DNA of 64,000 bases from Ornithinimicrobium cavernae (GCF_003121625.1 NZ_QDDJ01000006.1:62001-126000); one strand, 5' to 3'; positions 9,201-17,706 are shown, counted from the stretch's first letter. Notes: generated by a model not told the origin, from the letters alone. Made by a program: numbers and translations.

Positions 9201-12200
9201 GCGGAAGTCCGGGTTCCACTTCGCAGGGAACTCCTTGCCGGTCTTCTCTCCGGTCACGGTGTAGACCGCGTTGACCCGCTCGTTGTAGTCGTGGACCCAC
9301 ACGTCGCCGTCGAAGCCCACGCCGGTGGCAGAGGACATGTCGGTCGCGATCCGAGCCAGGACGTCACCACCGGAGTGAGTGCCGATCTGGTCGGCCTCGT
9401 CACCGGTTGGTGTGCGCGCTCCGTCGCCGGTGGTGGACTCTGCGAAGTCCTCCGGCGCTGCGCTGGCTGCCTCGTTCCATGCCGTCAGGTCGAGGGTGCT
9501 CTCCTCTCCGGTCACGGTGCGTGTCGTCACGTTGTCGCTGTCCAGCTCCGGGTGACGCTCCATCTCGCCCAGGTCGAAGGTGACCGGCGCCGTGCCCGGG
9601 TTGGTCAGGGTCAGGGTCCCGGTGCCGTTCTGGCCGGCTCCGAGCACCGCGTCCAGACCCTCGGGTGCCAGCCCGGCGATGCCGGTGGTGAGCTGCGCGT
9701 CGACCTCAGCCGTCGCATACAGCTCCTCGAGGGAGAACTCGTAGTCCTCGGTCACATAGTTGGGGGCCACCACGGTCATCGTGTAGTCGCCGGTGTGCAG
9801 CTGCCGATGGAAGGAGCCGTCCGCGCCGGTCGTGACGTCCTCGACCAGGCCGTCGGCGTCCGCGATCGTGACGGTGGCCCCGGCGATCGGGAGGCCGTCG
9901 TTGGCATCGGTGACCGTCGTGTCGACGTAGCCGAAGTCGGGCATGTCGTAGGTCACGACCATGCCCTCGTGCAGGACTGCCGCGTTCTCGGAGAACCGGA
10001 TCCCGTCCTGCCCCTCCCAGCCCTGGATCCCGGTGAGGGACACCAGGCCTGCCGTCAGTGGGTCCTCGGCGCCCACGCCGTCGCCGTAGGCAAAGATCAC
10101 GGTGCCGGAGCGGGTGATGGTGGTGGAGAAGCTGATGGGGGTCTCGGACTCGCGTGGGTAGTTCGACCCACCCCAGATGATGACGTCGCGATACTCGATC
10201 ACGAAGGCGTCCTCACCGTCGACGGTGGTCTCCGCGGTGTAGATCCCGCCCTCGTCCAACCGGAGGGGGCTCTGGGTGTAGAACGGGAAGAGCGCTGCAC
10301 CCCCGTGGCCGGGGCCGGAGGTCTGTGACTCCACGGCCACGACTCCACGCCTGCCGATGTTGAGGGTGTCGTGGCTGGTGTTGTAGATGGCCACCGGGAA
10401 CGGCAGCTCGACCTGCGACCAGACGCCGGAGGTGAACACCACCTCGTCGGTGCCGGTGCGGAACTCGCCCTCGGACACCGCGCAGGTGTAGCCCCACTCG
10501 TCGACGACCAGCTCAACGGGGACCGTGACCGTCACGTCCTCGGCAACCCCCAGTGGCATGGTGAGCGGTGAGAAGCAGGCATTCGGCACGACCTCGAGGG
10601 TGTAGTCGCCCGTGGGGACGCCCGGGATCGTGAAGGTGCCGTCCGCGGCCGAGGTGACGGCCGGCAGCGGAGTGCGGGGGACAGAGACCGTGGCGTTCGG
10701 GACAGGCTCTCCGCCGGACAGCACGGTGCCGCTGACGGTATGCCGTGGCGCCACCTGGAGCGTGAGGTCCACCGTCACCTCCTCCCCGACCTCCACCGTG
10801 GTGGCGGCCGAGCCGTCGAGATAGCCGAACGCGGTGGCGGTGAGGTCGTACTCGCCGGCGGGCAGGTGCACCGAGAAGGTGCCGTCCTCGGCCGTGCCGA
10901 CGGTCCGGGTGAACGGCCCGTCGAGGGTGACCTCGGCCCCGGCGACCGGCCCACCGTCTCCGGTCACGACACCGGTCAGGGTGCCGCCCTCCCGCGGAGC
11001 GAGCTGGATGAGCCGGGCCAGGTCGAGGCGTCCCTCGCCGTACTTGTTGTTGAAGTCGGCGGTGCCGCCGCACGCCGTGTCGTCGACGTCGACGGCCGAG
11101 TCCGCCAGCAGCTGGCGGGTCAGGTCGATCTGCCCGATGAGGGTCGGGTCGTAGCTCCACAGTGCGGCCACTGCGCCGGCGACGTGCGGCGCCGCCATGG
11201 AGGTGCCGCTGATCGTGTGGTAGCTGTTGCCCGGCCAGGCCGAGCGCACGCTCACACCGGGCGCGGAGATCTCCGGCTTGATCACACCGTCCTCGCCCTC
11301 GCCCTTGCGGGAGAAGGCTCCCAGGGTCCCCGTCGAGCCGAAGGCGCCGACGGAGTAGGCGTTCGGGTGCGAACCCGGCGAGGAGACGGTGTCGCAGGCC
11401 GCCCCCGGTGAGGTGTTCCCGGCCGACCAGACACCGAAGATCCCGGCGGCGCTCCACGCCTCGTTGATCGCGGTGTAGAAGTCCGAGTAGGCGCCCTCTG
11501 CACTCGAGCCCCACGAGTTGTTCACGATGTGGGGGCGCTTCGAGACGTCCGGGTTCTCGCCGTTGCGGTCGGTGGGGGCCAGGACCCACCAGCCGGACTC
11601 GAGCAGGGTCTGGAAGCCGGTGTCCTCACAGCACCCGTTGGTCGCGATCCACTGCGCGTCCGGGGCGACACCGATCTGGTTGCCCGCGTCGTCGGCACCC
11701 ACCATGGTGCCCATGGTGTGGGTGCCGTGCCCGTTGTCGTCGCACGGCGCGTCGTCGCAACCGGTCCGGGTGTTGAACCAGTTGTAGTCGTGGTCGAAGG
11801 TGCCGTCGGCGTTGGTGCCGCGGTAGGCACCGACCAGGGCGGGGTGGTCGAACTGGACGCCCGAGTCGATGTTTGACACGGTGATGCCTGCCCCGGTGGC
11901 GCCCTGCTCCCACGCCTCGGGGGCGTTGATGAAGTCGAGCCCCCACTCGACGTCGGAGTCCTCGGCGGCGGCCGCGGCCGCACCGGCCGTGGGCGGCAGC
12001 GGCTCGACCAGGCCCACGTCGGGGGTGTCGTGGATCTCCACGACACCCCGGTCGGCGGCCAGTTCCAGCGCGAGGTCCTCGGTGCCGCCCGTGACGAGGA
12101 CGACGTTCGCCACCGGGAACGACTCGTAGTCCACGCCCGCTGCCTCGAGCTCCGGTGCCACCCTGGCGAGGGAAGCCGCGGCGTGCTCGGCGAGGGTGTC

Positions 12201-12467
12201 GTAGACGAACTGCCCCCGTTCGGTCCAGTCCGTGATGTCCGCAGCCGGCGCGAGGTCCGGCCGGTCGGCAAAGGCGATCCAGAAGTCCGTCGTCTGCTCG
12301 CTGCGGAACGCGTGACGCAGCTCCGGCACGATCTTGTCGGCCTCTGCTCCGGACTCTGTGGTGGGAGCGGCGGTGTGGGAGGGGCCCGGGACGGCCGACG
12401 CCGTCGGCGCACCCACTCCCAGTCCGGTCACCATGGCCAGGGACATCAGGACGGCTAGGCGTCTCAT
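6294..12467 (-). CDS. Secreted multidomain S8 (subtilisin-like) serine protease
   Basis: A 2057-residue exported protease. An N-terminal signal peptide ends near the ALA-like sequence PTASA (about residue 25). A propeptide-like region precedes a bacillopeptidase F-type catalytic domain with Asp201 (NIDSG), His247 (NGHGTH), oxyanion Asn351 (SAGN) and Ser423 (GTSMAAP). The rest is modular: two carboxypeptidase-regulatory-like beta-sandwiches (about 495-650), a nidogen-like block (about 655-850), another regulatory-like domain, a propeller-like region (about 1040-1260) and a malectin-like domain (about 1325-1470). The nidogen-like/regulatory-like/malectin-like series then repeats to the C-terminus. 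There is no LPXTG or terminal helix, so it is probably released or held by its carbohydrate-binding modules. The ATG follows GAAAGGAAA. The substrate is unknown. Confidence 0.9.
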   Translation of the reverse strand: MRRLAVLMSLAMVTGLGVGAPTASAVPGPSHTAAPTTESGAEADKIVPELRHAFRSEQTTDFWIAFADRPDLAPAADITDWTERGQFVYDTLAEHAAASLARVAPELEAAGVDYESFPVANVVLVTGGTEDLALELAADRGVVEIHDTPDVGLVEPLPPTAGAAAAAAEDSDVEWGLDFINAPEAWEQGATGAGITVSNIDSGVQFDHPALVGAYRGTNADGTFDHDYNWFNTRTGCDDAPCDDNGHGTHTMGTMVGADDAGNQIGVAPDAQWIATNGCCEDTGFQTLLESGWWVLAPTDRNGENPDVSKRPHIVNNSWGSSAEGAYSDFYTAINEAWSAAGIFGVWSAGNTSPGAACDTVSSPGSHPNAYSVGAFGSTGTLGAFSRKGEGEDGVIKPEISAPGVSVRSAWPGNSYHTISGTSMAAPHVAGAVAALWSYDPTLIGQIDLTRQLLADSAVDVDDTACGGTADFNNKYGEGRLDLARLIQLAPREGGTLTGVVTGDGGPVAGAEVTLDGPFTRTVGTAEDGTFSVHLPAGEYDLTATAFGYLDGSAATTVEVGEEVTVDLTLQVAPRHTVSGTVLSGGEPVPNATVSVPRTPLPAVTSAADGTFTIPGVPTGDYTLEVVPNACFSPLTMPLGVAEDVTVTVPVELVVDEWGYTCAVSEGEFRTGTDEVVFTSGVWSQVELPFPVAIYNTSHDTLNIGRRGVVAVESQTSGPGHGGAALFPFYTQSPLRLDEGGIYTAETTVDGEDAFVIEYRDVIIWGGSNYPRESETPISFSTTITRSGTVIFAYGDGVGAEDPLTAGLVSLTGIQGWEGQDGIRFSENAAVLHEGMVVTYDMPDFGYVDTTVTDANDGLPIAGATVTIADADGLVEDVTTGADGSFHRQLHTGDYTMTVVAPNYVTEDYEFSLEELYATAEVDAQLTTGIAGLAPEGLDAVLGAGQNGTGTLTLTNPGTAPVTFDLGEMERHPELDSDNVTTRTVTGEESTLDLTAWNEAASAAPEDFAESTTGDGARTPTGDEADQIGTHSGGDVLARIATDMSSATGVGFDGDVWVHDYNERVNAVYTVTGEKTGKEFPAKWNPDFRAFDLAFDSLTGDMCQIEDSPASLIHCFDRETGEKTREIEGAWSNTQLTGLAYNANLDVFYVGGRGIGAIGTVAGTSHETPGEFLSYCEPPLPEVMGLAYNPTSDTIWYTDRTTDRPTRLLQVDPVDCSLVNAWWFPGQQRGNAGGLATDATGALWAVDQFSDEVLLVDVEDDLVTDLPWLSLSTTGGTLAPGESMTVEVSYSSEGLEPGVLGANILVRSDAGRQSKEYVPVTLTTTAFQVAVNAGGSAFTDGVGFNWSADQSQRDGSWGYLGKDRTTATEADVLATDDDALFQAQRTADGTGLTYAFDDAPEGSYLVELGFAEIEDAEAGRRVLDVLVNGEVTHYAYDVAAAVGMGTADVRTTVVEHDGGPLTVELRGARGLRRPSVASLRVTLDPREAQKEAPGPTQPEPEEVPVVPAGRSYTLTETTGLYRQGTTETGWSSRYSCGVLWFAFDFPFYDTAWDGVCVGTNGMMTFDRSRSRSTNTDLPTRDDADAIYPFWDELDVDDEAGIYVGVTEVDGLRGQVIEYRNLVFRSDPSQRVSFSVTLIEDGRIQIGYGPGVGGENPLTKGSSATIGIQSLVGNPVERYSYNEPVLTPGLGLEYTLPQSGTIEGEVVDANDGKPVGGAVVTLTAEADDSSRTVIADELGRWKAQALVGGHTVEVSAPHYVATSDLVTLTEKGQAEVLDTVLATGIAEVDGELDWLLGPDGTATTELTVTNAGSAPLDVTLTERGSDSEPADLPWLSLTGDAAAGTAELAVGETTTVTVTVDNAGTEPGVLTGEVLVASTAGRAPEQPVRARMATSAYWLGVDAGGPGHVDANGFTWSPDQALDPESSTSAWGHVGGSQRSTDAEIAGTDEDPVFRTQRTGPTFSYVFTDAPAGAYHVELGFAEIDNVKAGRRTFDVVVGGDVALYEHDVQAEAGKLAADTHSVTIEHAGGDLTVRLVGENGQLDPILSTLRLREDPRD

Positions 12468-12816
12468 CAGGTTTCCTTTCGCACGCCAGCAGGTGGCGTT
12501 TGTCGGCGCGGGTCGCCGCTGGGTCCTACGGGGCTAGCTGGTGCTGCTCGGCACTCGTGGAGAGGTGGGGATCCGCGGGGACCGGGGAGGTTGTCAGAGG
12601 GGTTGGTAGGGGTCGCGCGGTGCAGGTTCGTGCTCACGACCCTGGGGAGGCGCACCCGCCGCCGTGTCCGTCGGGTCCGCTGGCGGCGCCGGGGTCGGTT
12701 CGGGGGCCTTCGGGCCGCGGTCGTTCTCAGGCATGCGCCCCTCCAGGGATCCGGATCATGGGTCCCCATGCTGGAGGGTGCGGTCGGGCGCCGCTATCCT
12801 GCGGATCCGTTAATCA
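12468..12816. other. 349-bp intergenic region with one dyad
   Basis: This lies between the LuxR-type gene's stop and the subtilase start, both on the minus strand, so it must hold the subtilase promoter. The only clear structure is CCCTCCAG (12739-12746) paired with CTGGAGGG (12771-12778) around a 24-nt centre. It sits about 40 nt past the regulator's stop, so it may be that gene's terminator. No open frame here looks like a protein. Confidence 0.5.
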
Positions 12817-15777
12817 TCACGACCCGGACAGATATCCGGTGTCCTCGGCGAATACGCCGGTCTCGACGGCGCGCACGGCCAGCGCGGTGCGCGAGGGTGC
12901 GCTCAGCTTGCGCATCGCCGAGCGGACCTGCTGCTCCACCGTGGCAGGTGACTTGGACAGGATCCGACCGATCTCACGGTTGGTCTTGCCGGCCACCACG
13001 AGTCGGACCACCTCCAGCTCGCGGGGGGAGAGCCGGTCACCGTACCCACGGCGACCTCCCCGCCACGGGCGCGGCACGGCGGCGTCGTTGGCCCGCAGCT
13101 CCTGGGCGACCCGGTCGGCGTCCCCACGGGCGCCGAGCCGGAAGAGCTGCTCGTAGACCGCGGTCAGGAGCTCTCGGCCAGCCTGGTCTCCGCCGGCTGA
13201 CAGCAGCGCCCCGGCCTGCCGCTCGCGGGCGAGCAGGGCGTCGTAGGGCCGCGGTAGCGCGTCCCAGGCCCGGGCCGCCCGGGCGAAGGCACGCGCTGTT
13301 CGGTGATGGTCTCCGTCGGCGGCCAGCAGCAGGGCGCGGCACAGGGTGAGTGCGGCGCGGGCACCTGGGGCGTTGCGGTGCCGGAGGCCCCTGGCCAGGC
13401 GGGTCGTCAGCCGGCGTGCTCCTGCGGGATCCCCGGCGGCGATCAGAGCCTCCACCCGCACCGGCGCGATCTCGGTGGCCCACACCCAGACCCGTTTCTC
13501 CTCCACCATGCGCAGGGGGCTCTCGGTGACGCGCAGCGCCTTGCCGGGCTCACCGTCACCGAGTGAGAGCCGCGCCAGTGCTGCTGCCGGTTCCAGGGTG
13601 TCGTCGAGCGCACCGAGGCGGGTCGCCTCGTCGAGGGCCAGTCGGAACTGCTCCTGGGCTGTTCGCCGGCGGCCCCGCGCCGCTGCGAGGCGGGCGCTGA
13701 GCCGGACGCTGGCCAGATAGGCCCCGGGTCGGTCGCGGTTCAGCTCGCCCAGCTCCTCGGCCCGCTCGGCGAGACCCTCCCATCGACCCGTGAACCAGTC
13801 CAGGTTCGCCTGTTCGAGGCGAATGTTGTTCTGCAGCCGCTCCGACTTCTCGGACTCGGCGAGCAGGAGCGCGTGCGCCAGGTGCCGGCCAGCGTCGGAG
13901 TAGCGGCCCCACAGCAGGGCACCGGTGCCGATGTTGGCATTGATCCGCGCGATGTCCAGTCGTTCGGCCGGGCTCGACGCGTCAGCGGGAAGGTCCGCGA
14001 TCGCGTCCCAGGCCGCCTCCTCGCCGAGCATGAGCAGCGCGGCGGCGCGGTTGCCAGCCAGGGACAGGCGGTCGGCGGGGGAGTGGATAGCCGGCACGAG
14101 CTCGGCGGCACGCTGCAGCCACCGCAGGTGGGTGGACGCCGGCCACGGACCCGCGAAGGCCCAGCCCAGGTAGGTCATGACCTTGGCGGCCTCCACCGGG
14201 TCATGGCCGAGGTGGGCCACCGCCTGCTCGAGCTCGGCCAGCGCCGCCTCGGCCTCGCCGGTGTTGATCAGCAGCCGACCGAGGTAGTTGCGGATCTCCC
14301 CCTGCTGGCGGTCGCTGAGGTCGGTCGACTCGAGCGTGCGGCGCAGGGTGCGGACCAGGTGGTGGTAGATCTCGTCGACGGTCTCCCGCCGACCGAGGGC
14401 CGCGAGCGCCGCCGTCCGCGCGATTCTCGGCCGGTCGGACGGCGGGATGTCCGCCGTGGACAGCAGGTCGTCGAGGTGGAGGACCGCGGAGGTGTGGTCC
14501 CCCGAGTCGATGGCCCGGTGCGCTGTCTGCTCGGCATAGGTGACCCACGAGGAGTCGTCGCCGGCCTCCCGGAAGTGGCGGGCCAGCTGGGCGATCGGCT
14601 GCGGGCTGAGTCCGGCGAGCGCACGGCCGGCACGTCCGTGCAGCAGCCGCCGCTCCGGTGCGGGGATCGACTCGTAGACAGCGGTGGCGGCCAGGCCGTG
14701 CCGGAACCGCCACCGCCCGCGGTCGTCGCCGTCGAGGAGGCCGGCTGCGGCCGCATCGGCCAGGCCGGCACGGCACCCGGCGGGACCCAGCCCCGTGGTC
14801 GCGGAGATGACCTGCTCGCTGTGCGGCTCACCCAGGGCTGCCGCGGCGCGCAGCACGGCCTGGGCCGACGTCGAGAGCCTCCCGACCCGCTCCCGCGTGG
14901 AGTCGCGGACGGTCGGCGGCACCTGCAGGTCGCTCAGGCTCAGCCGGACCCACGTCCCGGCCCGGAACACGAGGTCGGCCCGGTCGCACAGCAGCCGTAC
15001 CGACTCCTCGACGGCGAGGGGGATACCGTCGGTCCGTTCGTGCAGGAACGCGGCGAACTCCTCCGACATCGGTCGCCGGTCCAGCATCGAGGACACGAGT
15101 GACGCTGTCCCGTCCCGGTCCAGGGGTGCCAGGAGGATCCGCACCTGGGTGGTCCCGGCGGGTAGGCGGGACGACAGCCGCAGCAACAGCGACTGGTCGT
15201 CGAGGTCCTCGGGTCGGTAGGTGAGCACCAGGTCCGGCCGGTCGGCCTCGTGGCGGGAGGTGAGGAAGAGCAGGAACTCCAGCGTGACCTCGTCGGCCCA
15301 CTGCACGTCCTCGACGACCAGCAGGTCGACCCCGAGTGCCCGGACCAGCTCGGTGAGGGCCCGGAAGAGCCTGTGCCGGGAGGCCGTGGCGTCGTCGAGG
15401 GGGCCGGGGGCCGGTGGGAGATCGGCGGACCACTCGGGGAACAGCGGCCGCAGTGCCCCGGCGAGCTCGGTGAGCACCACACCGGCCAGTGTCGGCTGGG
15501 CAGCGCGGAGGGCATCGACGACAGGTCCCAGCGTCAGTGACTCCCGGAACGGCGGGCACACGGCCATCAGCCGGGTCCGCCGGGCCGTCGGGTCAGCTGT
15601 GAGGGCCTCCTGCACCAGGCGGCTCTTGCCGATCCCGGCCTCGCCCTCCACCAGCACCACGGCCGGTGAGCGGGTCAACGCATCGGTCAGCGTCGTCAGC
15701 TGTCGGTCCCGTCCGACGAGCCTCGGTGCCGACACCGGGGGAACAACGGACGAGGAGGGTCCCTGGACCTGGGGCAT
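12817..15777 (-). CDS. Large ATP-binding LuxR-family (LAL) transcriptional regulator
   Basis: A 986-residue regulator of the LAL/MalT type. An N-terminal AAA-like ATPase has Walker A GEAGIGKS at 45-52 and a Walker B-like LLVVEDVQWAD. The long alpha-helical middle looks like TPR-type repeats and is the probable signal-sensing part. The C-terminal LuxR helix-turn-helix spans about 916-970 (LSPRELEVVRLV, then TNREIGRIL, then TVEQQV). Such proteins usually respond to a small molecule or protein partner and activate nearby genes. It is followed in the same direction by the subtilase gene, a natural candidate target. The start ATG at 15775-15777 has only a weak ribosome binding site. Confidence 0.88.
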   Translation of the reverse strand: MPQVQGPSSSVVPPVSAPRLVGRDRQLTTLTDALTRSPAVVLVEGEAGIGKSRLVQEALTADPTARRTRLMAVCPPFRESLTLGPVVDALRAAQPTLAGVVLTELAGALRPLFPEWSADLPPAPGPLDDATASRHRLFRALTELVRALGVDLLVVEDVQWADEVTLEFLLFLTSRHEADRPDLVLTYRPEDLDDQSLLLRLSSRLPAGTTQVRILLAPLDRDGTASLVSSMLDRRPMSEEFAAFLHERTDGIPLAVEESVRLLCDRADLVFRAGTWVRLSLSDLQVPPTVRDSTRERVGRLSTSAQAVLRAAAALGEPHSEQVISATTGLGPAGCRAGLADAAAAGLLDGDDRGRWRFRHGLAATAVYESIPAPERRLLHGRAGRALAGLSPQPIAQLARHFREAGDDSSWVTYAEQTAHRAIDSGDHTSAVLHLDDLLSTADIPPSDRPRIARTAALAALGRRETVDEIYHHLVRTLRRTLESTDLSDRQQGEIRNYLGRLLINTGEAEAALAELEQAVAHLGHDPVEAAKVMTYLGWAFAGPWPASTHLRWLQRAAELVPAIHSPADRLSLAGNRAAALLMLGEEAAWDAIADLPADASSPAERLDIARINANIGTGALLWGRYSDAGRHLAHALLLAESEKSERLQNNIRLEQANLDWFTGRWEGLAERAEELGELNRDRPGAYLASVRLSARLAAARGRRRTAQEQFRLALDEATRLGALDDTLEPAAALARLSLGDGEPGKALRVTESPLRMVEEKRVWVWATEIAPVRVEALIAAGDPAGARRLTTRLARGLRHRNAPGARAALTLCRALLLAADGDHHRTARAFARAARAWDALPRPYDALLARERQAGALLSAGGDQAGRELLTAVYEQLFRLGARGDADRVAQELRANDAAVPRPWRGGRRGYGDRLSPRELEVVRLVVAGKTNREIGRILSKSPATVEQQVRSAMRKLSAPSRTALAVRAVETGVFAEDTGYLSGS

Positions 15778-16010
15778 GAGTCGTCAGAGCTCGAATCTCC
15801 CCGTCAACGGACCCGGGGCTGGTCAGTGGGGCCGTGAGCGAACCGCGGCGATGGCGTCTGCGGGACCACCGTCGCCCCGTCCGCAAAGTCACTGATCACG
15901 GTGTGGAGCATCCCGAGGGAGTCTGGCACACGCGCTCAGAGGGGGTCAGCCGTGAGCGGCGCGGAGCTACCCGGCCGTTTCTCGTCGCGCTCGTGACGTC
16001 TGGCTCGCCG

Positions 16011-16904
16011 TCACGCCCAGAGCGCCCAGGCCAGCAGCGCCCACGGCAGCAGCCCCAGCACGATGGCAGCCAGGGCCACGGCGAACACGGTGGGCTGGAA
16101 CCTGAGGTGCCCGGGCAGAGCGCGGATCCGGACGGCGGCGTCGCCCTCCGCGGCGGCGTCGCTGAGTGTCGCCCGCGGGTGCCCCTGGCCGGCCATCGTC
16201 ACCAGGGCGCCGCCCATCGCGCTGACGCCCACCCGGCGGGCCGCCTGCCGGTCGGCGAGCAGCTCGATCAGCAGGTGCACCTCGGCCAGGGCCGGCTCGC
16301 TGCGGACCCTGGCGGGCACCGTGCGGTGCAGCACGGTGAAGAACTCCAGCATGAGATCGTGCCGGGAGCGCACGTGGGCGTGCTCGTGGGCGAGCACGGC
16401 GTCCAGCTCGGCGGCGGACAGGGCGTTGACGGCGCCCTGGGTGAGCACGACGCGTGACTGCAGCCCGGGGAGGCAGTATGCCGAACGGCCGGGGTGGTCG
16501 AGCACGCGGAGCCTGCCGTCGGTCCGGCTGGCGACGACGTCGACGACGTGCCGCTGCTCCCGACGGTTGCTGCGCAGGGATCGTCCCACCAGGTGTCCCG
16601 AGCGCAGCAGCAGCACCGCCATGCCGCCGCTCAGCGCGACCGCGACCGCGAGGACCAGCGACAACCGGAGGGGTCCGTCGAGGACCGTGGGCGCGGCGTC
16701 GTCCGGGCTCACCAGCGACAGCGCGGCTGCAGGTGCGGTCAGCAGGGCTGCCGACACGCCCGTGAGGCCGGCGACCTGCCAGAGGGTCAGCGCGGCCGCC
16801 GGGGTCCGCCGCAACCAGCTGAGACGGGGGAGCAGCCGTGGCAGCAGGACGGAGGAGACGACGGCGAGGACGCCCAGGGCCAGGACCGGCAGCGCGGAGG
16901 ACAC
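16011..16904 (-). CDS. M56 (BlaR1-like) membrane metallopeptidase
   Basis: A 297-residue membrane protein of peptidase family M56. Hydrophobic segments lie near 5-25, 38-60, 80-100 and 270-297. The zinc motif HEHAH is at 173-177 (LAHEHAHVRS). Unlike staphylococcal BlaR1/MecR1 it has no extracellular penicillin-binding sensor domain, as in the short mycobacterial BlaR-type proteins. Family members inactivate the paired BlaI-type repressor by triggered cleavage. The GTG start is 13 bp after the stop of the blaI-like gene, so the two form an operon. The triggering signal cannot be read from the sequence. Confidence 0.88.
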   Translation of the reverse strand: MSSALPVLALGVLAVVSSVLLPRLLPRLSWLRRTPAAALTLWQVAGLTGVSAALLTAPAAALSLVSPDDAAPTVLDGPLRLSLVLAVAVALSGGMAVLLLRSGHLVGRSLRSNRREQRHVVDVVASRTDGRLRVLDHPGRSAYCLPGLQSRVVLTQGAVNALSAAELDAVLAHEHAHVRSRHDLMLEFFTVLHRTVPARVRSEPALAEVHLLIELLADRQAARRVGVSAMGGALVTMAGQGHPRATLSDAAAEGDAAVRIRALPGHLRFQPTVFAVALAAIVLGLLPWALLAWALWA

Positions 16905-16917
16905 TGCGTCGACCGGG

Positions 16918-17304
16918 TCAGCCGGCGTCCCGCTCGGTGACCTCGGCCAGGGCCGCCCGCAGGTCGGCGATCTCGCTGGGGGACGCCTCGCCCAGGAAGT
17001 GCAGCATCGCAGCCTTCCGGTCGTCGGCGTCCAGGGCCTCGAGGCTGCCCCGCATCGTCGCGGCCGTCATCTCCTCCCGCGAGGCCGCGGGGGCGTACTG
17101 CCAGGCCCGGCCGTCACGGGTGCGGGTGACCACCTTCTTCTTGCTCAGGCGGTCGAGCACGGTCATCACCGTGGTGTAGGCCAGGTCGCGGTCCTCCCCG
17201 AGGCGGGCGTGCACGTCACGCACACTCAGCCGGCCGTCAGCATCCCAGAGGACATCCATGACGGCGCGCTCCAGGTCACCAAGACTCGTTCCGAACGGCC
17301 ACAT
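16918..17304 (-). CDS. blaI: BlaI/MecI/CopY-family transcriptional repressor
   Basis: A 128-residue winged-helix repressor starting MWPFGTSLGDLERAVMDVLW, with the family's helix-turn-helix (LSVRDVHARLG, then YTTVMTVLDRLSKKKVV) and a C-terminal dimerisation region. It has no CxC cluster at the C-terminus, so it is not a copper-binding CopY despite lying next to copper genes. I set the start at the ATG 17302-17304; a longer frame upstream is non-homologous. An operator-like dyad lies 32 bp before the start, consistent with autorepression, and nearly the same dyad occurs twice before cydA. Co-transcribed with the M56 peptidase. Confidence 0.9.
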   Translation of the reverse strand: MWPFGTSLGDLERAVMDVLWDADGRLSVRDVHARLGEDRDLAYTTVMTVLDRLSKKKVVTRTRDGRAWQYAPAASREEMTAATMRGSLEALDADDRKAAMLHFLGEASPSEIADLRAALAEVTERDAG

Positions 17305-17335
17305 GCTCCCAGGGTACGTCGCCGACGCACGATCT

Positions 17336-17350
17336 CCTACGCCGCGTAGT
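17336..17350. promoter_or_regulatory. BlaI-type operator before blaI
   Basis: CCTAC-GCCGC-GTAGT, a near-perfect dyad 32 bp upstream of the blaI start. It agrees with the two cydA-promoter sites in half-sites, 5-bp spacing and the GCC start of the centre. Confidence 0.65.
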
Positions 17351-17423
17351 GGCCATCGGTCGGTCTCCGGACCGAGGTCGTCGCACGGTGGTCGTGCCGT
17401 CGCTCCCGAAGTGCAGTTGGATG

Positions 17424-17442
17424 TATACCCCTCATGGGTATA
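17424..17442. promoter_or_regulatory. CsoR-type copper operator 1
   Basis: TATACCC-CTCAT-GGGTATA, a perfect 7-bp dyad. TACCC/GGGTA half-sites are typical of CsoR. It lies about 55-70 bp before copZ, in the region dividing copZ from blaI. Confidence 0.75.
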
Positions 17443-17457
17443 TGGTGCTGCCACGGA

Positions 17458-17476
17458 GATACCTAGAGGGGGTATC
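17458..17476. promoter_or_regulatory. CsoR-type copper operator 2
   Basis: GATACC-TAGAGGG-GGTATC, a second CsoR-like dyad whose centre is 34 bp from the first. It ends just before the copZ ribosome binding site, so a bound tetramer would block transcription or initiation. Confidence 0.7.
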
Positions 17477-17496
17477 TGTTGACGGAAGGAACGACC

Positions 17497-17706
17497 ATGG
17501 AGACGCGTGAGTACCAGGTGACGGGCATGACCTGCGGACACTGCGAGATGTCGGTGCGCGAGGAGGTCGAGCAGATCGCGGGTGTGCAGGGCATCGAGGT
17601 CAGTGCGGAGACGGGGCGGCTCGTCGTGACCGCCGGCCAGCCGGTGGAGGATGCCGCGGTCCTCGCAGCGGTGGACGAGGCCGGCTACCAGGCGGTGCGG
17701 GTCTGA
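17497..17706 (+). CDS. copZ: Copper chaperone, heavy-metal-associated domain
   Basis: A 69-residue cytosolic HMA (ferredoxin-like) domain with the metal-binding MTCGHC motif near the N-terminus, which carries Cu(I) to CopA. The ATG at 17497 is preceded by GGAAGGA with a 6-bp gap; a TTG 18 bp upstream is not needed. It is the first gene of the copper operon, directly behind two CsoR-type operators, and its stop codon shares a base with the next small gene (TGATG). Confidence 0.93.
   Translation: METREYQVTGMTCGHCEMSVREEVEQIAGVQGIEVSAETGRLVVTAGQPVEDAAVLAAVDEAGYQAVRV

Noticed and set aside
12467-12769. 100-residue minus-strand frame in the gap before the subtilase
   Set aside because: Arg/Pro-rich with no hydrophobic core, stop and start overlap the promoter region, no domain.
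17479-17706. TTG start for copZ
   Set aside because: The ATG at 17497 has GGAAGGA at the right distance, and the six extra residues would fall before the conserved HMA domain.
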